Source: Epiperipatus broadwayi (Eukaryota > Onychophora > Udeonychophora > Euonychophora > Peripatidae). From it: 64,000 bases of DNA. Shown here piece after piece: positions 41,001-53,000 of this stretch; position 1 is the stretch's first letter; the number at the start of each line of letters is the position of its first letter. The position numbers and the translations under genes were made by a program. The stretch is from the NCBI GenBank assembly GCA_028023455.1, contig JAQFVV010000055.1, forward strand, positions 5,858,030-5,922,029, written 5' to 3'. Under the pieces are notes generated by a model that was not told the origin of the DNA, searched no databases, and worked only from the letters and a program-made list of their open reading frames with translations.

Positions 41001-44000
41001 TATTTTTTCATATAGGAGGATTAAAAAAAGTCACATGGAGCGAGATTGAGGAAATATAGTTGATGGATAAGCTGGAGCTAGAATTTAATTAAAAATGGTT
41101 TCACACTCAAATATTTGTGCACTAACGTGCTGTTGCGACGAAGCACAAACTCATCACTTTGCCATGAAACAGGACATTTAAGTGTTATCGCATCACACAA
41201 AAATTTCAAAACTTGTAGGTTTTAAATACCTGGTCATTACAAATGAATTCTGAATGAACAACGCCATTTGCATCCAAAAAACATCAGCATCTTGGTAATG
41301 GACTACATTCATCATGCTTTTTTGGAATATGATAAATTCGATTATTTCCATTAAACTACTCATAAACTTGTGTTTTTCTCACAGCAACTTGCTTGTAAGC
41401 TGTTTCAAGCATTACAACTATTTACCCTACCATTTTTTCTAAAAAAAAAAAAACAATTTCATGTAGTTCCAACTTTTCAGCGATTACAAAAATTGACAAG
41501 AATGCAAAACGTGCTTTACAAAAAAATGTCCTTTGTAACACAAAAGCCATTTCTCAGATTGATGCAGAAAGGTCCTCAAAAGTGATATTTAGCTGCAGGA
41601 ATGTACTACAACAGGTATGCCTACCAGAGAGCAATTCTGTTTGTTTTTGGGTGTCCCCCTCCCACCTTCACATATTTATAGTACTACAATTTTTCATATC
41701 AAATTTTTAAATTTAAAATTACATTTTAATTGCTGAAATGGTGGATTTGCCTGTCTCATATGACAATAAGCCAAACTTTACGATCTCACTTTTTAGATTG
41801 TTGAGAATTTTTTTTAAAAAAATACTATTATTACTAGTGATGGCTAAACCTAATCAAAGAATAATGGTTATATTTGGAACATGTATAAGATAAAAGAAGC
41901 ATATTTCATTGTGAACGATCCAAACGCCATCAATTGAAGGGATGCCTGCTTTACAATATCAAAAATAAATTTGCATTCATTACGATTACACATAATAATG
42001 GCTATGAATATGGAGTAAACATATTCCGAAAGCGCTAAGCTAAACAGTGTTATTTGTGAAAATTTTTATTAACTTCACCTTTATCCCTTTAAAGCGTATT
42101 ATAAATATTGTAGATTCTTATAAATTGAATGACTGTAGTCTCTTATAAATTATAACTAAAGTGAAAATCGATATATAGTTAAAAACAAAGTGTGCTGATT
42201 TTTTTTGCCGTAATATTTTTTTTTATCAAATACTGTACAGAATTATTAAGGAGGCCATTTTGTTTCCTTTAACAATAGTCAAAATGCCATTGAAAGAAAG
42301 TGACTTGATTTTGGTAGACCAGATTTAGAGATAAATTATTTGTCATATTAGGTGTTGGTTGCTTCTTAATACCGTAATAAAAATTGCTTGCTTATTTTTG
42401 AATCGTAAATGAATCCAGGGGAATATTTGTAGATGTCTTGAATTATTGTGTATAGGGAATAGATTTATTTTATTTTAACCCATACTAACTTTTGTTAGTA
42501 TGAATTAAACAGAAGCAGTTCTCTAGTGCCACCTACTGCAACTTCGAATAATCATCAGGGAAACAGATGGTATTGCAATTTGATCTTTATTTCCAACTTG
42601 TTTTTAATGTTTTTCTTTATCAGTGAGGACTGGGAATTTAAAGCTGGAACTAATGTAGTTGTGTATCTGGCAGCCACTCTCTTTAACTCCCTTTCTCTGT
42701 TATCAGGCTAATAGTCTGAAATTAAAAAAAAACAATGTTTTGAATCCAAGCCCGACCTATAGTTATATAGATTTGACATACAGGTCGATAACTGTAAACA
42801 TTTTTTTCTAGTTAGTAAGGATATTACCAACACCCGAGATCAGTATCTTCATACTGTTCGTTTATAATATTGAATTAAGCTGAAAAAATTTAGTTACGTT
42901 ATGTAGGTTTTAATATGAAATAGAGAGACTTGACTTTTTACAATATCCACTATTAAGACTGTGTGCCTAAAATGCGACAGTAGGGACCTTTACAAATCCA
43001 GATAGAGTTTTTGGATGAGGATACAATAAATGTGGTAAAAAATTGTTTAATTTGACTTTTCCACCATCATGTTTTAAATTCGTTACATTATTGGTAAATG
43101 TTCTCTCAGTGGGATTTAAGTGTAATTGTTGATCAAAGCATTTATTGTAATTCGTTGAAGCACATATTATGGAGGAATTGGCTTTTCTTAAGATTTGTAC
43201 CTGATAGATGGTTTTCCAATAGAAACAAAATTAAAAACTGCTTTGTATAGTATTAATGATGCGTTAAGCATTCCAGAGTAAAAAATGTACTCCCTTTAAA
43301 AAAGATAATTTTTGTTTTTGATATATGTTTTATTAATAGGCTCCTGCATATGTTCATAAATGTAAGAGAAAACAAAAGCAAGTTAAAGAAATTGATTGTT
43401 CATTGGATAAAATATGGAAACAGATTTGTTTGATTACATATAGGTTATTTCTTACAATTTCTTATACGACATTGTTTAGAATGCCTGCGACATTTATCTT
43501 TGAATGACCAATGACCTTATGAGGATTTAGTGTAAATGCTCTTGAGAACATGCGAACTGTTCTTAAGATAATGTTATTTGCTGGTTTATTACGGAATTTA
43601 AAATATGAATAGGTCTAAATATGATATATTTTTTAAGGAATATGGGATTGGATTATGTTTTTATGGACTGATGTTTGGTGAGTAGGAGAGAAAATAATCT
43701 ATTCTACGAATTATTTGTATGAACGAAATCAGATGGTGCTGCTTATGATGTACAAAACTATAAGTTGAACACAAAACCTCCTACTATTTTAATACATTAT
43801 TTATTTCCAAAGTTATTTAATTATAATTCATGATATTGCTTTAAAATATTAATATAAAATGATAATTTTTAAAAAAAAAATTACGTCTGTATCAGAGAAG
43901 AACAAATTCGTATATTCTGATAGTAGATGTCTGTTGATTCTAAAGATATGTGCAAATAATTCAAGTGACTGTTTTTACATAACAATTTATTTTAATTTTA

Positions 44001-47000
44001 ATCGTATTCAGTTGCTCGGGAGGATTCTATGATGTTAATCATATGATTAGTTGCTCAGAATTATTGTACAAGATTTTAATGATTAGTTGCTCAGGAGGTC
44101 ATGCGATGTTCGATTACCAAGTGGCAGATTGAGCACAATAATTCCATTCCGACGGATTTTTTTTTTTTTTTACTCTACTGAGAATTGATCTAGGATTTAC
44201 AATCAAAATACATCAACAAGTAAGTATTATGAATGTGAAACATGCTAAGATAAAAGAGTAGTGTAATAATTCATTTATGATTATTTTAAACTTTGAAATA
44301 GACTTTAAAATAAAAATGCATTTAAAATACTTTTCTATATTGTTGTTCATAAACTGATTCTTAATTCTAATTCTACTGCTGTGTTAGCATCAATGGGTTT
44401 TAAATCGCATTACAATGAAAAGAAAGCATGCAAATGCCTATTACAAACATAAAATTGACGTAAAGAGAAAATACGTAGGAAGACAGTAAGAATTAGTTGC
44501 AAGAAGAAATAAAAGATGTGAAATGTATCACTTATGCACCAACTGCTAAAATTGGTCATTACCAGAGTTGCTAGGAATTCCATGAACTTCCTAAGAAGCA
44601 TGTAAATACTTATAAAGGCTTAAAGCCAGTACTTACTAGTGATTTTTAAAATTTGCTGTTTAGGTAAACTTGAATAATAAAATTTCTTAAATATTAAAAA
44701 AAGCAAAACGTTTCTCTTAATGCACTTTTCACAATGTTTGAGGTAAATTTCTTATGACAGTTTCGACTGCCTACCAGTCTTCTTTAGATATAAAAATTAG
44801 TTGAATTGGTTTTTTTTGATCTGAGAAATAATACTAGGCATTAGATGAGTTGGTCATGAGTCACTATTGGCTTTGTATGATCAAAGAAATTGCAAGTAAG
44901 AATGAAGATGAATGCATTGTGGGTCTATTAGACTAATGCAAATTTATAACATTTTTAGCGTAAATGTAAAGAAAGAGTTTCTATGAGAAATGGTGTTTAT
45001 TTCATTCTATTTTTACATGAATGATCAATGAATTTTTTGGCTGAAATTAATAGATTATTCATTATTTCTAAGATATTTGATAAGAAAAATGAAATCCCTA
45101 TTTCTAATATGAGTGATACATCAACACTTGGAATAAGCGGGTCATTTTGTTGCATTCTTAATTGACGAATACAGGGATTGGACTGAGATCTCAAATCTCC
45201 ATAACTTAAGACTTTTGTCAGTATAAACAATGGCTTGGTAGAGATATCAAAATTTTATTATATGAGATCAAGTGAATATCGTTTTCACAATTTGCACGCA
45301 CAATCCTGTTGCCAAATTTATTTTAGATCAGAACGTAATCAAATTTGTATTTATTATTTGGAACTGCTTTTTGTGTGTCTATAGTATTCTTTCAATCTAT
45401 AAATTCATTTACTGTAATATTTTACAAACAAAGATTATAGGTCTTAATCTGCCATTGTCTGCTTTACTATGGCATTCTAATTATCAGCAGATTCAGAAGT
45501 ACTCGTGGTCACTGTGCTTATTTGATTCATAGATGGATTTAACAGTAACTGACCTACATAGATGTGAACAAACACAAACTGTTAACCATATAGTTAATGA
45601 CTATCAAATCGATGCTACAGTGGAATAGAATCAAAGGACCTAATGAAGCCACTTGTAAATCTATTTCCTGAATGAGTTCTTTATAAGCTCCTTTATGAGA
45701 TTTTGTTAATAGTTAAGATATCTAAAAAAAAAAAATCCATACACCAAATAAATAATCATAATTCTCACCAATCACTAGAATAACTATTTTGCAATATTCT
45801 TTCTCGGTCTTCTAATTTTTTTTATATATTATCATTATAGTTATTTGCAGGCATGGAAGCTTCAATCAGCGCAGTCATTTTTACTCCAAATGTTTTCAAG
45901 TTTTCATTTATATAAAATCTTTCTGCTTTTGCTTTTGTTTTAAATCTATACTTACTTACTTAATTGGTTCATTTTGTGTCCGAAGAGAAAATTCAAATCC
46001 TGTTCATCCACATTCCTGTAAACTATTTTTTTTTTTTGTTTTATTAATATATTTTCGGCCTAAACATTACTTAAAGCCAGTCTTGCATTGGTGGTCGAGA
46101 GGTCAGCGGTTTGCGGGTTCGCATCCCGGCCGATGCTATGACACTTAAAAAAAAAAAAAGATTACTTAAAGCCATATTATCACCCCTAAGATTATATAAA
46201 ATCTTGGATCAATATTATTATTTTCTAAATAATTGTTTTACATGTATTGCAGTTTGTAAAGATGAATAATTAATTAGATACTAAATATATATATTCTGAA
46301 TATTAGCTAGTCACTATTTGCCTGAAGGTTTGTGATAATGGTATGTTATTAAATGTGATATGTTGAACTATTTTCATCATCTGTGAGCGAATGATAGATG
46401 TATAGAAAATTTTAAACTTTATTTAAACTTTTCAAATATAAACAACTTGTTAGATAATAACACACAAATAGACAGACAACAAAGGTTAGTAATTACACAA
46501 CGTTTTGAGTAGTAGTAGTCTTTACTCTTCGTTAAGTGTTGCTGGCCTGATATGCACAGTGACAGTATTTGCATAGAAGTCGAACTCGCGCCTTTAGATT
46601 CTTGAATATCGAATTTAAGACAAACACTCTAACCAACTGAGCTATTCTGTCAAAGGTATAAGTACTAATCTGTGTTGTCTATTTGTGTGTTATGACTAAC
46701 AAGTTGTTTGTATTTGGAAAGTTTAAATAAAGTTTAAAATTTTCTATACATTCAACATTTACTCATAGATGATGGAAATAGCCCAACATATCACATCTAA
46801 TTAGCTATTCACTATTTTTTATTTATTGTATAATAACAGTTCACTAATTATAACTGATTATCATGTTCTAATCAGGTTTAGCTATCCATCTTTTTTTTTT
46901 TTTCACCATATTTTTGCCAGCTATTATGTAAGTAAGCTTTAGCAATTAATAGATGCTAGTGCTTATTAAATCCCTATCCAGTGCTGTCCTGTACAGAATA

Positions 47001-50000
47001 ATTTTTAGCTTACATCTTTCATTCAGTGAGAAGTTTTTGGATCTGGAAGCAATGCACCTAGAATTTTTGGATCTAATGCATTTTTCCTCTAGCACCCATT
47101 TTTTAATTTTTTGTTTTACTATCAAGCTACCATCTCAGATTTGAAACAAATGTTAGTGTGTTCACTCTATGCCAGTTTGCGTATATAATCATATAGATCT
47201 GAAACCACTTCCGTATCTATATATTGTGGTGACTTTAATTTTTCAATAACTGTAGTCATCTTTATTACATGGCCAAGATTGGTATATAACCAATAAGATT
47301 TCACATGATCCTTGCTTACACCATCCTTCCTTTCTCATCACCTTTTTGCCACCTGGTGTAAGCTTAAGTAATCAATAGTTGCCAGATGATAGTACTTTCT
47401 AAAGTCTTATTCAGTCCTATCCTATCCAGTATTGCCAGACTAGTTTTTCAATCCATGCGCCCTGCTCCCAGATCTAAAAGCTCCTTACTGACCAAAATCA
47501 TAAGCTAGAAACTAGTCTGGAAATAGGATAAGACAGTACTGAATAGGGATTTAAATATCGATTATTTAAGCTTACACTAGGTATCTAAAGTGTGAGAGGA
47601 AAAAAGAATGTGTTGCTGAACAGCATGATAGGGTCATGTGATGTCTTATCAGATACATACTAAGTCTGGCCAAGGAATGAAGATAGTCATTATAATATAT
47701 GGATACTGAAGTGGTTTCAGGTCTACGTCATTACACAGGCAAAGTGGATTGAATTGAAATAATGGTGTGGATTTTAAGCTTAATAATAAAACTCAGAAGT
47801 AAAAGATGCATGCTAGAGGAAAGTTGCATTAGACCCAAAATATCCAGATGTCCCAAAAGATCCGGATGTACTGCTCCCAGATCCAAAAATTCCTCACCAA
47901 ATGAAAGCCATAAGCTAGTAACTAGTTTAATCTCATTGGACAGGATGGGTAAAGATTTAAGAAGCACTAGTATCTGGTATGTCGATTGATTACTAAAGCT
48001 TAAACTAGATGGCAAAAATTTGGTGAGAACAAAAGTATTTGTTGTTGAACAGTAATGATTGTCCATGATATCTTATTGATTATTAGCTATTTATTTGACT
48101 AATCACTTAATATCAATTTCATTTTATCAATGACATTGTCTATAGTAATAATAATATAATCGATATTTATCCCTTTATTTATACCATGAAGTGGTTGCAT
48201 ACATTCATACATATATATATATATATTTGATTTCTCTGTTTTTAAATGCTTATTTTCAGTCGTCAGCAAATCAAAACACTCCTCCTATGAAAAAGTTAAG
48301 GCTGAGAGGTGATTGGTCAGACACTGGTCCTAAAGCACGTCCAGAAAGTGAATTACAACAAGGTAAATTAAAAAATATTATAAAGTTTATGTAAAATTTT
48401 TATCTGATTAATATTAATTTTTAAGGTTCATTTTTCAAATCAATTTCTTTCGAATTACAGACAGTTTCCTATTTACATAAAATACGTAAATTATTACTTA
48501 GTAAACCAATACCTGATATACGCAAAATTTATAAAACAGCACGCAGAATATTGAGAATACATCATACTCTTCAAAGAGAGGGGAAATATATATATATTGT
48601 TCATTAATAGCAGACTAACGTTATTTTTTTATTATATCAATCGAAGTTGCATAAAAATGAGGAAAATATATTTGTTTCATTCATTGGAAGCAGAATAAAC
48701 TTTATTAATTGCAAAATTGTTTATTTCAGGCATCCGCTTGTTAAAATTCTTTTAAAAATATGATGTTTCAAATAATATATGCATTACAAAAATTCTTTTC
48801 AATGCAGTAACATTCTGTAAATACGATTGTTAAAAAAAAAAAAACAATTCAGTTATCACTGCAATAAAGCATTTATAATTTTTCGTTTCGTGGAAAAATG
48901 AAGTTTCTGCAAAAAATTATGGAACGGATTACTTACAGAAGTAGGGAACTGTCAGTATTATAAATTTATAAGCATTTCTATAATCGTGTAATCATTTCAT
49001 AAATAATCATTATTATATGAATATAGAGACTAATTTTTAAATATTTTGTTTTTTTGAAAAAAAAAAAGAAAAGAATGTGTATTAAATGTTCTTGAACTTA
49101 CAATTTAGGTGAACGAAGTGCACATGTAACACTTATGCAACGAATGTATGATATGTTTTCTCGTTGGTTTGAAGACTCGACAAGATTGCGTCAAGAAGGA
49201 CGCCAGCCAAGAAATCCCGATGCATCGGTATCTGGAGAAAGTAATCAAATGCTTGAAACCCAAAGTACAAATCCAAGTGAAATCAGTGGGGAGAGTACTA
49301 CCACCACTGTTTCACCACCAGTTCCTGAAGCTTCTACTTCCGGATGTAGTGATAGCGGCCAACAGTTAAATGTAAATAATTCTGAAATTTCCACTTCTTT
49401 AGCTGAAAATATTTCGGTTCCATCTTCTCAAACAATTTCGGTGGGATCTGAAACAACTATTAATATTTCTGACTTTTCAGAAATCTCCCAATCATCATCA
49501 GTGAGTGACTTATTGTCCGAGCCAGTCTCACAATTCAGTAGTGTCAGTAAACCAACATTGGTCATGACTGATAATCAAGCAGCTACCACTGAATCTAGTC
49601 ATCAAGAAGTTGCATCTCTTACTAATAATAGCCAAGATGCAGCTTCTGGCACTCCTCATTGTTCTAGTCAACCTGAAACCCCCTTAATGCCCAGTGCTAC
49701 AAGTCATGTGACACCTGTTATAAGTTTACACTATAGTTCTCAGGGAACTAACAGCGGATTAATTACAATAGATTTAGCTAAAACTCCTGTAATTGAAAAT
49801 CAATCTACTTTGGGAGCAAGCGAATTAACTTCTTCCAGATTTCAGTCCCTCGACCCAAATCTAAGGTCACCTGTAGATAAACAATCCAATAGTGCCTTGG
49901 AATTAAATAAAACACCTGACAATGAGATGGAATTATCTGTTGGTGAAGATGTTGACAATTCCAAGAAAGAAAATACTGAAGTGAAGTCGCAGTTGTCAGC

Positions 50001-53000
50001 AGATACAGAAATGGAAATAGGTTTAGAATCTGACCATGAGAGTGAAGGACAGGTCTCCACAGCTGAAGCTAAAATGGAAGTGCAGTCTACTGATAATTCT
50101 GTGGGTGCAAGTTCGAGTAAATCTGTATCTGAAAATAAGCCGCCACCCGCAGCGGAACCAAGCACTGCAGAACAAATTCCTTCTACTTCTTCAGGAATCC
50201 AAGCGTCGGAATATGTTGGAGATATTTTAGCATTGAGTGAGCGAAGAGAAGATAGAGAACCTTTGCTACGACGAACCAGTGATCCTGGACAATCAGGTAA
50301 AAATTTACTTGCTTAAGGTGGATTTTTTTTTAATTATTATTGTTCTAGCTATTCATCTTACTGTGCCTAAACATTTGTGATATATTTCTGAAAATTTGAA
50401 CTTCTAAAGTAAATTGTGATAAGATGGTGGCATACTACCACTGATGATGTTAATCAGGTGGTATCACTTGTTCACAGTATTCTGTTGACCTAGTTATTCA
50501 ATTGGTCATCAGGCAGAAAATTTAAACATATTTGATTTTTAGGAAAATCTTAAATTGGAATTCAAAAAAATGCAGACTATGAGAAATTAGATACTATTTT
50601 TAAACATTTTATTTATGTTTTTAAATTATATTTTGAATTTAAAAAGAATTGATTTTATAAAATGAAGGTAATATTTTAAAAAAAAACAACCTTATGTAAT
50701 ACATTTTTAATATCTAGGGACTGGAGCTATAAGCCGAAACCGTCGACTAGGAGTCAGTGTTGATTTTAATGTAGAAGATTTCTCTTGGCAAAGCTCTGAA
50801 GAAGAACATAGTAGTGATGACGATGTAGGCCTTCGTATTAGAAATAGGCGGAGAGGCGGTCCTTCACAACTGTAAGTCAAACTTTTTTATTGGAATGTTT
50901 GAAATACCAATTCATTATCATCTTTATCCTTGATCTAATCAATATTATGTGTGAGATAATCAGTGGAATGAAATAGTAGCGTAAGCAGGCACCCTTAATC
51001 TGTTTTTGGTTTATTCTTATATGGAGCTTTGTTTTTATTCAGTGCTCACCTAGTAACTATCTTTTACTCTTTTATAGCTTCGAAGAAGATTGTTGAACAG
51101 TCAAAATTGTCAGCTAGTTTTGAAAGTATGGTATTGCTTAAAGTGCATAGAAGCATTATTATTGTTTATTTATATTAGTACTATTCAATTACCCTAAGAT
51201 TCTCAACTCAAATCAATTTGCTTGTATGGCTGCACAGGTCTGGTGAGAGACTAAGAATTATATATTTTTAGTAATCTCATTTGGACACTAATTGCCGGGT
51301 TTTTTTTGATCTTTCGGGAGGTGGGAAAGACATTTTCTGAACGTGAAGTATCACACAAAACTTACAATTAGTTAAAGAAATCCGGATGATTTGTTTTAGT
51401 AGATATATATATTTTTTGTCAAAAAATAAAAGAAACAGTCAGTATATAATGGAGATCACTAAAATCTGTAATCGCTTATTTAGGGTTAGATATCTTTATA
51501 GCTTGGGTTCAAAATCTTAGGTCATTAAAAAATTTTAAGCTGATAGCCTAAATTGAGTAAAAAAATGACTACTCAGTGGCTATAATGCAAAACAGTGCTT
51601 TTTATTTGAAGGATAATCAATAAAGTCCTACTATTTAGTATTTATTGATTACACAATGCATACTTGAGTTACGAATTGGGTGTAAAGCGTGGAGATAGAG
51701 GAGTCACCACTGTGACTAAGGTAGATCAAATATAAACTAGTGAACCATGTGATGTTTTATTTTAGAATGTGGTAATTTCCTTGTATTCAATCCTGCAAGA
51801 TGGTAGTTGAGCCAAGAGGTGCATACAAATCCTTTTCTTAAATTTTTTAAAAAATATATCAGGTTCGAGGTCACGACTAGCTGCTTGTTTGTTCGTGACT
51901 AATGTTAAGCCATAATGTTCATGCTGTCAGTTTAGTTGTTGTAATACGTGTTGCATAAAAGTGTGTGAGATTTGATAGTAAACTGTATCTGAGAAATCGC
52001 AAACATCAAAGTCAGTGTTGGTATAGTTGTGAAAAGTTTTCTTACGCTTGAACATAGCAATGTTGTTTGCAATAACTGTTACAAACGTTTCGCAAAGCCA
52101 TCTGTTGGAGATTCTGATTGATTAACATTAAAATATTTTTTTTTTCATCGAATTTTTTTTTTTTTATAGCAATATCCATAATCTGTTATTTAAAAAGAAA
52201 ATCCTTTTATTCTTTATCTATTTATATTTTTTTGTTTAATAATGTCTAGATTGTAACTTTAAAACAAATAAAAACGCTACAACTAATAATGAAGGTGTCT
52301 TTCAGATACCTGCGACGTACACTGCAATTTTTTGGCTGCAGCCTCTGCAGAGTTAAAATACTTGTTTTATTAAAAGTTTTCTTTAAAAAAAATATTCATA
52401 TTTTAAAATTTGTAAATTTATTCATAAAGTTAAAAAACAAAACAAAAACAATATTAGCGGAGACGATGTTGCAGCTAAATATGTATATACAAAATTCAGT
52501 TGTTACTAATTTTCTTCTTTTTTGAGCCAACGTAATATCTGGTAAAATGAAATTAAAAAACTACCTTTTCTGTGTGTATTTTCATTTTACCATATGTCTG
52601 TAGAGTTATAATAAGAAGACAAACAAATAGCTTTGAAAACAAATGGAGATGTAAAAGTTTTAGAATATATGGTAATCATCTGAAATCCGGGCACGGCTGC
52701 TTGGGGTATTGATGCTATACAAAAATCTATCAAATATAACGTTACCGGGCCGCCGCAACTTTTTTCTTATAGAACTTTTTTTTTTTGATTAAACAAATTT
52801 TTGATGATTACCGAATATATAATGGAATTATAGAAATTTTAGAACATTTATTATATTAAAGGATTCACCAATGAGATATTTTTAAGGAGGGCCTAAAAAG
52901 TCTAGAATAGATTTTTAGGTAGTATTTACTTATTTCTAAGCACAAAGGTCTAAATTATATTTTAATATTCTGCGTTACTCTCATTATATAAAATGCTAAG

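Noticed and set aside
44997-45532. Two neighbouring frames (minus 44997-45230, plus 45272-45532)
   Set aside because: The minus frame reads like possible transposon-derived peptide, but no family block could be named and there is no gene structure around it.
46079-46150. Functional tRNA gene
   Set aside because: It has A and B boxes, but the A tail and 13-bp target duplications show a SINE, and a full cloverleaf cannot be drawn.
47731-48066. Overlapping frames on both strands (111 and 75 codons)
   Set aside because: They fall wholly within the foldback complex and follow its repeat units.
49842-50165. 107-codon minus-strand frame
   Set aside because: Shadow of the Ser/Glu-rich exon 10 of DCAF6.
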